A stretch of DNA of 45,757 nucleotides from Desulfurellaceae bacterium. Lineage in GTDB: Bacteria > Campylobacterota_A > Desulfurellia > Desulfurellales > Hippeaceae. Below, piece by piece: positions 38,074 through 45,757 of this stretch. The position numbers and the translations under genes were made by a program. Position 1 is the stretch's first letter, and the number at the start of each line of letters is the position of its first letter. The notes beneath the pieces are model-generated. The model saw only the letters and a program-made list of their open reading frames with translations, was not told where the DNA came from and made no database searches. Location of the stretch: positions 1-45,757 of the forward strand of contig WFQQ01000067.1 in assembly GCA_015486965.1 (NCBI GenBank), given 5' to 3'.

Positions 38074-40514
38074 TTCACCACAATATTCAACAGTTTGTCT
38101 TTAACAAAGATCTTTTTCACAATTTCCTTACCTTCAATATGCCTCTTAACCTTCGGACTTTCAAGGGCTTTTTCAAAAACTTCGCCTTCTTGAACGCCAC
38201 GGGGAAACTCCAATGTATCCCTCAGTTTTCCGTTGACCGTTATTGCAATGGTAGTGATATCCTTAACGGTAAAAGCTTCATCGTATTCAGGCCAGCTTTC
38301 CTCAAGTAAAAAGCTTTCATGCCCTGTTAAAGACCAGAGCTCCTCTGTGATGTGTGGAGCAATGGGGCTCAAAAGTTTCAACAGCTCCTCTAACGCCTTC
38401 GCATAGAGTTTCTTCTCATCCTCTGTCTTGGGTTCAAAATCGTAAAGGTAGTTTACAAACTCCATGCAGGCTGCTATGGCTGTATTGAAATGGTAAGCCT
38501 CAAAGTCGTTGCTAACCTTTTTAATTGTGGAGTGTATCTGGTAGTTTAAATCCTTGAGCCTTTCGTTTTTTACCTCAACACTGCCAGACTTTAAATCTCT
38601 ATATTTGTAAACAAGTCTCCAAAGCCTATTAAGAAACCTAAACGCACCCTCTACACCCTCGTCAGACCACTCAAGGTCTTTCTCAGGCGGAGCAGCAAAT
38701 AGAATGAAAAGTCTTGCCGTATCGGCACCGTATTGCTCTATTATGTCGTCTGGATCGACCACATTACCCTTGGATTTACTCATCTTAGCGCCGTCTTTTA
38801 TGACCATTCCCTGGGTAAGCAATCTCTTGAAAGGCTCTGTAGAGTTAATGTAGCCTAAATCCCTTAAAACCTTTGTGAAATAGCGGGCATAGAGTAGATG
38901 CATAACAGCGTGCTCTATCCCACCTACATACTGGTCAACATCCATCCAGTATTCAGCCCTTTTTCGCTCAAAAATGTCTTTATCGTATTTAGGCGAGCAA
39001 TACCTCAAAAAGTACCAGGAGGACTCAACGAATGTGTCAAATGTATCTGTTTCCCTTTTCGCATCTGCACCACATATAGGGCACTTTGTATTAACAAACT
39101 CATCTACCTTACTTAAAGGGGAGCCACCCTCACCAGTTATCTCCACATTCTCAGGGAGTCTAACTGGAAGGTTCTCTATTTTCTCAGGCACAATCCCACA
39201 GTGTGGGCAGTAAACTACAGGAATAGGCGCTCCCCAGTACCTCTGCCTTGAAACATTCCAATCCCTCAATCTGTATTGATAGCCTATTCGAGCCAAACCC
39301 TTTTTCTCAAGCCACTTAACTATCTCCCACTTTGCCGTCTCATTGTCGAGCCCATCAAACTGGGCTGAGTTAACGAGAACACCAGGCTCTGTGTATGCTT
39401 CACTCCACTTGCCTACATCATCTGAAAGCCCGTCTGTATGTATAACTTTCCTTATGGGCAGATTGTATTTTTTGGCAAACTCAAAATCCCTCTGATCATG
39501 ACCAGGAACAGCCATTACAACACCTGTTCCATACTCCATCAAAACAAAGTTTGCAGCATAGAGAGGCACCTCTTCACCATTAACGGGATTTATGAGGTAA
39601 ACACCAGTAAATACACCCTCCTTTTCCTTCGAGAAATCCCTGCCTCCCTTCTTAAACTCTTTGACAAACTTTTCAATCTCATCCTTATACTTATCATCAA
39701 CCAACTCAAGTAGCTTCGGATGGTCTGGAGCAATACTAACAAAAGTTACACCAAACAGTGTATCTGGCCTGGTTGTGAAGACCTCTAAACACTCATCTCT
39801 GCCCTTTATCTTAAACTTTACAAACGCTCCCTTAGACTTACCTATCCAGTTCCTCTGCTGAACCAATACACGTTCTGGCCATCCCTCCTCAATCAACTTC
39901 ATATCATCAAGCAGTTGGTCTGCATAGTCTGTTATCTTTAAAAACCACTCGTCCATCTCTTTCTGTATTACTTCACTGCCACAGCGCCAGCATTTGCCGT
40001 CCTCAACCTGCTCATTTGCAAGAACCGTCTTGCACGATGGACAGTAGTTAACTGTGCTCTTTGCACGGTACACCATGCCCCGCTCTAACATCTCTATGAA
40101 AACCTTCTGCTCCCATTTGTAGTAATCTGGATCGCATGTTATAACGAGCCTATCCCAATCGTATGAAAAGCCTAACCTCTTTAACTCCTTTATCATGTAC
40201 TCAATGTTTGAATATGTCCACTTAGCGGGGTGGGTGTTGTTGTTTATAGCTGCATTTTCAGCGGGCAAACCAAAAGCATCAAATCCCATTGGATGAAGTA
40301 CATTGTAGCCTTTTGCCTTTTTGTAGCGAGCAATGGCATCACCTATTGTGTAGTTTCGCACATGACCCATGTGTATCCTTCCAGAGGGATATGGAAACAT
40401 CTCAAGTTGATAGAACTTTGGCTTTTTATCAAAATCTAAAGCCTTAAACAGCCCTTTCTCTTCCCACCTTTTTTGCCACTTAACCTCAATTTCGGCTGGA
40501 TTGTACTTCTCCAA
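38070..40514 (-). CDS. leuS: Leucyl-tRNA synthetase
   Basis: MEKYNPAEIEVKWQKRWEE, MFPYPSGRIHMGHVRNYTIGDAIARYK, YWGAPIPVVYC, DGAKMSKSKGNVVDPDDII. Confidence 0.97.
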   Translation of the reverse strand: MEKYNPAEIEVKWQKRWEEKGLFKALDFDKKPKFYQLEMFPYPSGRIHMGHVRNYTIGDAIARYKKAKGYNVLHPMGFDAFGLPAENAAINNNTHPAKWTYSNIEYMIKELKRLGFSYDWDRLVITCDPDYYKWEQKVFIEMLERGMVYRAKSTVNYCPSCKTVLANEQVEDGKCWRCGSEVIQKEMDEWFLKITDYADQLLDDMKLIEEGWPERVLVQQRNWIGKSKGAFVKFKIKGRDECLEVFTTRPDTLFGVTFVSIAPDHPKLLELVDDKYKDEIEKFVKEFKKGGRDFSKEKEGVFTGVYLINPVNGEEVPLYAANFVLMEYGTGVVMAVPGHDQRDFEFAKKYNLPIRKVIHTDGLSDDVGKWSEAYTEPGVLVNSAQFDGLDNETAKWEIVKWLEKKGLARIGYQYRLRDWNVSRQRYWGAPIPVVYCPHCGIVPEKIENLPVRLPENVEITGEGGSPLSKVDEFVNTKCPICGADAKRETDTFDTFVESSWYFLRYCSPKYDKDIFERKRAEYWMDVDQYVGGIEHAVMHLLYARYFTKVLRDLGYINSTEPFKRLLTQGMVIKDGAKMSKSKGNVVDPDDIIEQYGADTARLFILFAAPPEKDLEWSDEGVEGAFRFLNRLWRLVYKYRDLKSGSVEVKNERLKDLNYQIHSTIKKVSNDFEAYHFNTAIAACMEFVNYLYDFEPKTEDEKKLYAKALEELLKLLSPIAPHITEELWSLTGHESFLLEESWPEYDEAFTVKDITTIAITVNGKLRDTLEFPRGVQEGEVFEKALESPKVKRHIEGKEIVKKIFVKDKLLNIVVK

Positions 40515-40531
40515 TTTTTCCTCCCTCCAAG

Positions 40532-42217
40532 CTAATCTTCAAATACTGCACCCTTGGATGCAGGACCTACCAACTTTGCATACCTTTTCAGCCAACCACT
40601 GTTTATCTTTGGAGGCTTTGGTTTAAAGTTCTTTCTTCTCTCCTCTATCGTTTTCTCATCAACAAGCAGGTTCATGCTCTTCTTCTCAACATTAAACTCA
40701 ATCTTATCACCCTCCTCAATAAGACCTATCAAGCCACCCCTTGCAGCTTCGGGTGATATATGTCCGACGGACAAACCCCTTGTAGCTCCCGAAAACCTGC
40801 CATCTGTAATCAGTGCAACATCCTTGTCAAGCCCCATTCCAGCAATGGCACTCGTGGGCTGCAACATCTCTTTCATTCCAGGTCCTCCAGCGGGACCCTC
40901 GTATCGTATCACAACAACATCTCCCTTATTAATCTCCTTTGCAAAAATAGCCTTAAGCGCATCCTCTTCACTGTTAAAAACCCTTGCCCTTCCCACAAAC
41001 TCATTCATCGATGTATCAACGCCAGACTGCTTTAAAACAGCCCCATCTGGAGCAAGGTTGCCCTTTAATATTGTCAAACCGCCTTTGGGATAATAAGGTT
41101 TATCGAGCGGTCTTATCACATCATCCCTGTAGACACGGGAATTTTTGTAGTTTTCATATATCGTTTTTCCCGTTACAGTTATACAATCCCTGTTTAAAAC
41201 ACCGAGAGGGTCTAACCTATTCAAAAGAGCCATCATGCCGCCAGCCTCATCCAAATCTTGCAGATGGTAGGGACCAACAGGAGAAAAGGCACAAAGGTCT
41301 GGCACCTTATCCGTCATCTTGTCAAAATCATCAAGAGTCAAATCTACCTTCGCCTCCTGTGCAATAGCAAGCAGATGGAGAACGGTATTTGTGGAGCATC
41401 CCATAGCCATATCGGCAGCAATGGCATTTAAGAAAGCCTCTTTAGTGAGTATATCCCTCGGTTTTAACCCTTTATCAACAAGCTCTACTATCTTCATCCC
41501 AGCAAGTTTTGCAAGCCTTACACGGGCTGCCATAGGAGCAGGAATCGTACCGTTGCCCGGCAGAGAGAGTCCCAATACCTCACTAATACAGTTTATCGAG
41601 TTAGCAGAGTACATACCAGAACAGGAACCACACGACGGACAACCCGCTTCTTCAATCTCTTTGAGCTCCTCCTCTGATATCTCACCGTTTAAATATCTAC
41701 CAACAGCCTCAAAAACCTGAGCCACATCGATATCAGTACCTGAAAACCTGCCAGCCAGCATGGGACCGCCAGAAATCATAATAGTAGGAATATTTACCCT
41801 TGCTGCTGCCATCATCATACCGGGAACAATCTTATCGCATGCAGGCAAAATCACAAGACCATCCACTGGATGGGCATTGACCATGGTCTCCACAGAATCA
41901 GCAATCAACTCCCTTGAAGGCAGAGAGTAGTGCATGCCCAAATGACCCATGGCTATACCATCATCAACACCAATAACATTGAACTCTATTGGCGTTCCAC
42001 CAGCCAGATATATTCCATACTTAACAGCCTCAACAAGCTGCTGCAGGTGAACATGGCCTGGAACTATCGTATTGTATGAATTGGCTATTGCAATTATAGG
42101 CCTGTTTAACTCAATATCCGTATATCCATCCGCCTTAAACAAAGACCTGTGTGGTGCCCTTTCGGGACCCCTTAGCATTACATCGCTTCTTCTTGCCATC
42201 ATACTCCCCCTAAACAA
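40532..42217 (-). CDS. ilvD: Dihydroxy-acid dehydratase
   Basis: [104 protein letters not shown]. Confidence 0.97.
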   Translation of the reverse strand: MFRGSMMARRSDVMLRGPERAPHRSLFKADGYTDIELNRPIIAIANSYNTIVPGHVHLQQLVEAVKYGIYLAGGTPIEFNVIGVDDGIAMGHLGMHYSLPSRELIADSVETMVNAHPVDGLVILPACDKIVPGMMMAAARVNIPTIMISGGPMLAGRFSGTDIDVAQVFEAVGRYLNGEISEEELKEIEEAGCPSCGSCSGMYSANSINCISEVLGLSLPGNGTIPAPMAARVRLAKLAGMKIVELVDKGLKPRDILTKEAFLNAIAADMAMGCSTNTVLHLLAIAQEAKVDLTLDDFDKMTDKVPDLCAFSPVGPYHLQDLDEAGGMMALLNRLDPLGVLNRDCITVTGKTIYENYKNSRVYRDDVIRPLDKPYYPKGGLTILKGNLAPDGAVLKQSGVDTSMNEFVGRARVFNSEEDALKAIFAKEINKGDVVVIRYEGPAGGPGMKEMLQPTSAIAGMGLDKDVALITDGRFSGATRGLSVGHISPEAARGGLIGLIEEGDKIEFNVEKKSMNLLVDEKTIEERRKNFKPKPPKINSGWLKRYAKLVGPASKGAVFED

Positions 42218-42246
42218 ATTTAACCGATTATTTTAAAAATTCTCAT

Positions 42247-42636
42247 CTATGTCAATAAATTGGATACACATTCTGGCAGTTTCACTATATTACCATTCCC
42301 ATCTGTAGAAACCGAAAGAATCTCCCCCGTAAAAACCGCCTCACTTCCATCTGTAATCTCAAACTCAAGCAGTACGCTCGCCTTTCTTAACTTTTTCACA
42401 CCCACATAAACCTCGAACTTATCTCCAAGCCTCAAACTCTTTTTATAATTAGCTTTAACTTCCTTGACAACCAAATAGACACCTTCATAGTGTAATTTAA
42501 AGAGATCGCAACCGTGCTCTATAAAAAACTCCTGCTTCGCCCTCTCGCAGTATTTTAGATAGTTCGCATAATACACAACACCACCAGCATCGGTGTCATC
42601 GTAATAAACAACGCCTTCATAAGATTTCTCAAGCAT
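42247..42636 (-). CDS. Acyl-CoA thioesterase, YbgC/4HBT family
   Basis: VYYDDTDAGGVVYYANYLKYCERAKQEFFIEHG. Confidence 0.92.
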   Translation of the reverse strand: MLEKSYEGVVYYDDTDAGGVVYYANYLKYCERAKQEFFIEHGCDLFKLHYEGVYLVVKEVKANYKKSLRLGDKFEVYVGVKKLRKASVLLEFEITDGSEAVFTGEILSVSTDGNGNIVKLPECVSNLLT

Positions 42637-43822
42637 TCTTCAAAGCCTCTCTTGTAAACCTTTTACTCAACTCAACCCCTGGCTGGTCAAATGGATTAAC
42701 CCCTAAAACCTCTCCAGCCTTGGCTGTTGCAATCATAAACGATATCAGAAAATTGCCAAGGGTAAACTCGTCAGCTTTCTTGATAAAAATCTCGCATACA
42801 GGAATTCCTGAACTCCTTAGCGCCTCTTTAGTTGAACGCTTCTCTATATCCATGAGTGTTGCCGTGTCTATCCTGTCAAATAGAGCAGCCCCATAATCGT
42901 TTTTAACTTCAAAATTGCAGCACGATGGCATATCAATAAATAAAAACGCCTTGTCTTTTTTCCCATCTTGATACAGTTGCAGTTGGGAGTGCTGATCCTT
43001 AACCCCCAAAGCCAAAACAGGTGTTTGTCCTTTCCCCTCTTTACCAAGGCTTTCAGCCCAGAGCTGTCTAATCCACTCCCCTATACCAAAGAGTCTATCC
43101 TTATAGGGAAAAATTACCAGCATCTCCTTTCCTGCGATATAGTTTCCAATGGTAAACTCAACAAGCCTATTGGGGAAACTCCAGCCATTCCTGTAAGCCC
43201 TTACACCGTTTTTCCCACCCTCTACAAATGCATCTATATCAAAACCAAAAAACCCTAAAGCTAAAAGTCCCACAGGCGTAAAAACACTAAACCTTCCCAC
43301 AACCTCATCGGGTATGTAGAACCTCTCTATACCAAGCTTTTCACCAAGTCTATCCAAAAAACTTCCCTTCGAAGTCGTTATTATAAAATTCTCCCTTTTT
43401 ACACCTACCCTGTCCATGATGACAAAAAACTGAACGAGCGTCTCTGTAGTTGTGCCGCTTTTTGAGACAACATGGAACAAAGTCTTATCCAGATCAAAGG
43501 AAAAAATAAGAGCAAGCCTCTCTGGATCTAAGTTATCCAGTGCAAAGTACTTCTTTCCCTCAAGCAGGTTAAAAAAACCGCCCTTTAAAAAAGAGAGGGA
43601 GGCTGAAGCACCCAAAGCTGAGCCACCTATCCCAACCTGAACGAAATTCTCAAAACCTCTCCGTTTTTCAAGAAGTTCTTTAACGGAGCTTGTCAAGCTT
43701 CTGCTGCACAAACTCCTTATAAACCCATAATGGGCTGTGTGGTTTAGCTTGAACCTATCCTCTTCCTTGTAATCATAATCTATTAAATCTTCTGCTAAAA
43801 GAACCTCTTTTACCTTTCTCAT
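42629..43822 (-). CDS. pgi: Glucose-6-phosphate isomerase
   Basis: VGIGGSALGASASLSFL, HVVSKSGTTTETLVQF, WIRQLWAESLGKEGKGQTPVLALGVKDQHSQLQLYQDG, NPFDQPGVELSK. Confidence 0.94.
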   Translation of the reverse strand: MRKVKEVLLAEDLIDYDYKEEDRFKLNHTAHYGFIRSLCSRSLTSSVKELLEKRRGFENFVQVGIGGSALGASASLSFLKGGFFNLLEGKKYFALDNLDPERLALIFSFDLDKTLFHVVSKSGTTTETLVQFFVIMDRVGVKRENFIITTSKGSFLDRLGEKLGIERFYIPDEVVGRFSVFTPVGLLALGFFGFDIDAFVEGGKNGVRAYRNGWSFPNRLVEFTIGNYIAGKEMLVIFPYKDRLFGIGEWIRQLWAESLGKEGKGQTPVLALGVKDQHSQLQLYQDGKKDKAFLFIDMPSCCNFEVKNDYGAALFDRIDTATLMDIEKRSTKEALRSSGIPVCEIFIKKADEFTLGNFLISFMIATAKAGEVLGVNPFDQPGVELSKRFTREALKNA

Positions 43823-44818
43823 CTATTTAACCCTATCTGCACTCCCCAGCACCTCTCTGTTCTTCCTCATGTACATCTTTATCAGCTCTTCCCTTGCAGG
43901 ACCTAAATACTTCCTTGGGTCAAACTCCTTAGGCTGAGTCCAGAGAACCTCCCTGACCTTGGCCGTCATTGCAAGCCTTCCATCGGAGTCTATGTTTATC
44001 TTACAAACAGCACTCTTTGCAGCCCTTCTCAACTGCTCCTCAGGCACACCGACAGCACCCTCTAAATTGCCGCCATACTTATTGATTATATCCACATACT
44101 CCTTAAGCACACTGGATGCACCATGTAATACTATTGGGAAACCTGGAATCCTTCTCTCTATCTCCTCTAAAATATCGAACCTCAATGGTGGTGGCTGCTC
44201 ACCCGGTTTCACCTTAAACTTATACGCCCCGTGGCTTGTGCCTATGGCTATTGCCAATGAGTCTACTCCCGTCCTTTTTACGAAATCCTCAACATCATCA
44301 GGGTTTGTGTAAATGCTTTTTTCGGCCTGAACATCCTCTTCAATGCCTGCCAGAACACCAAGTTCACCCTCAACGGTTACATCGTATCTGTGGGCATACT
44401 CAACAACCTTTGCCGTTATCTCAACATTCTCCTCATAGGGTAGATGACTCCCATCAATCATAACGGAAGAAAAACCCATCTCTATACAGCTCTTGCACAG
44501 TTCAAAGCTATCGCCATGGTCTAAGTGAAGAGCTATTGGTATCTCTTTCAAATTGTTCTCAGCCGCTATCTCTTTCATAAGCTCAACAGCACCCTGAGCC
44601 ATCCATCTCAACAGCGTCTGATTGGCATACTTTCTTGCTCCTTTGGAAACCTGCAATATAACAGGAGACTGTGTCAGTGTACATGCTGTAATTATAGCCT
44701 GCAACTGCTCCATGTTGTTGAAATTATAGGCAGGGACAGCGTATTGATTTTCCATAGCATCCTTAAACATCTCTTTAGTATTGACAAACCCCAACTCACT
44801 ATAGTGAACCATAGCCAA
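43823..44818 (-). CDS. fba: Class II fructose-bisphosphate aldolase
   Basis: AVPAYNFNNMEQLQAIITAC, IALHLDHGDSFELCKSCIEMGFSSVMIDGSHLPYEENVEIT, VDSLAIAIGTSHGAYKF, LHGASSV. Confidence 0.95.
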   Translation of the reverse strand: MAMVHYSELGFVNTKEMFKDAMENQYAVPAYNFNNMEQLQAIITACTLTQSPVILQVSKGARKYANQTLLRWMAQGAVELMKEIAAENNLKEIPIALHLDHGDSFELCKSCIEMGFSSVMIDGSHLPYEENVEITAKVVEYAHRYDVTVEGELGVLAGIEEDVQAEKSIYTNPDDVEDFVKRTGVDSLAIAIGTSHGAYKFKVKPGEQPPPLRFDILEEIERRIPGFPIVLHGASSVLKEYVDIINKYGGNLEGAVGVPEEQLRRAAKSAVCKINIDSDGRLAMTAKVREVLWTQPKEFDPRKYLGPAREELIKMYMRKNREVLGSADRVK

Positions 44819-44824
44819 CCTCCC

Positions 44825-45757
44825 TTACACCGTTCTCTTTTTAACCATAGACCTATTGCCAACAATAAAGCGTTTCCCACCAAAATAATACTCAAAGGCC
44901 TGCCCATTTTCAAAAAGTTTCATTAGCTTCTCCTTCAAAGCCCTTTCGGTCAGGCTAAATATCCTTTTTAAATCGGTTTCAGTACACGGTCTAATATTTA
45001 TAAGTTTAACTATAGCCCGCTCCACATCCTCATAAAATCTATAATTTTCCTTATTAAAGCCACCTATCAACTCAACATCCATATCAAGATGGGCACTCAT
45101 GTATGTATATATATCCATCATCTCCCTATCACTCAGCTTTTCAACCCAACCATAGGCTGGTGGCCTATCAACACTTCCTATCTGAACCTTGGAGGGTCTT
45201 ATACGATTTATTGCCTCGACCAAAGCCTCCACATCATCTTTCCCGTCGTTTAAACCCTTAACAAACAGGACTTCAAGCCAAACCTCGCCCTTAAAACTAT
45301 GTGTAAAATCAGCTATGCCTTCAATAATCCTCTCCAGACTCAAACCTCTATGCGGTCTATTAATCTTTAAGAAAGTTTCTTTTCTTGCGCTATCCAAACT
45401 CGGTATTACAACATCTGCTTCCATTAAATCCTCTTTTACCCCGCCCAAAAAAAGCAAACTCCCATTGGTAAGCACAGATGTTTTATAACCCCTACTTTTA
45501 ACAAACCTTATAAGCTCACCAATATCTTTATTCAAAGTTGGTTCACCACTCCCAGAAAATGTAACATAATCGACATTTCCCAATCTATCTATATTTTCAA
45601 GAAACTCTCTCTTTATTGCCTCAGGGTCGTAGAAGCTCTTTCTCTCAACCGTCAAATCTGTGGTTTTTCCAACCTCGCAATAAACGCAGTTATAAGAGCA
45701 GGTTTTGTGAGGAACAATATTTATCCCCAGACTCAACCCCAACCTCCTTGAAGGAAC
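44825..45757 (-). CDS. Radical SAM protein (COG0731/TYW1-like family), 5' end beyond the window
   Basis: Frame is open to window end: VPSRRLGLSLGINIVPHKTCSYNCVYCEVGKTTDLT..., FSGSGEPTLNKDI; the TTG at 45742 lies inside the conserved PSRRLGxSLG motif so is unlikely to be the start. Confidence 0.9.
   Translation of the reverse strand, partial: VPSRRLGLSLGINIVPHKTCSYNCVYCEVGKTTDLTVERKSFYDPEAIKREFLENIDRLGNVDYVTFSGSGEPTLNKDIGELIRFVKSRGYKTSVLTNGSLLFLGGVKEDLMEADVVIPSLDSARKETFLKINRPHRGLSLERIIEGIADFTHSFKGEVWLEVLFVKGLNDGKDDVEALVEAINRIRPSKVQIGSVDRPPAYGWVEKLSDREMMDIYTYMSAHLDMDVELIGGFNKENYRFYEDVERAIVKLINIRPCTETDLKRIFSLTERALKEKLMKLFENGQAFEYYFGGKRFIVGNRSMVKKRTV

Noticed and set aside
40554-41093. 179-aa plus-strand ORF opposite ilvD
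   Set aside because: Antisense shadow of ilvD
1-45757. CRISPR arrays, tRNA/rRNA genes, IS elements, toxin-antitoxin pairs, T-box or riboswitch leaders
   Set aside because: Intergenic space is very limited and I saw no repeat-spacer pattern, tRNA-like cloverleaf, transposase or terminal inverted repeats; covariance-model scans were not possible

Overview
The 45.8 kb window is a dense, mostly housekeeping bacterial chromosome segment. Gene content suggests a Gram-negative anaerobe of the Hippea/Desulfurella type (inference from futalosine-pathway mqnD, LptD/LptE, soluble chemoreceptor, HD-GYP, NifA-like regulator; no 16S is present). It has these blocks: clpX(partial)-hslV-hslU (+); a very compact minus-strand run of 19 genes (about 20.48 to 3.02 kb: psiE-like, proS, apeB, HD-GYP, pepD, mobB, GT4, lpxL-like, gmhB, thiE, moaA, moaC, DUF2914, PAS-chemoreceptor, leuC, leuD, leuB, YfcE-like phosphodiesterase, engB); mqnD and a HI0933/BaiN-like flavoprotein (+); an AT-rich two-gene restriction-modification candidate (-); a SIMPL-domain protein and HemY-type protoporphyrinogen oxidase (+); glnA (-) divergent from a GAF/sigma-54 activator (+); standalone FlhB-C-like protein and lptD (-); DUF302 (+); and a second long minus-strand run (radical SAM, fba, pgi, ybgC-like, ilvD, leuS, lptE, holin-4-like membrane protein, nitronate monooxygenase-like, typA, rimO). 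The main accessory element is the restriction-modification candidate at 22.5-24.7 kb. It has a methyltransferase with an N-terminal excisionase/MerR-like HTH, a predicted nuclease with a BglII-like E-x-Q site, and a tandem 12-bp repeat in the promoter region. No rRNA, tRNA, CRISPR array or transposon was seen. All family calls come from reading the protein sequences; no searches were run.
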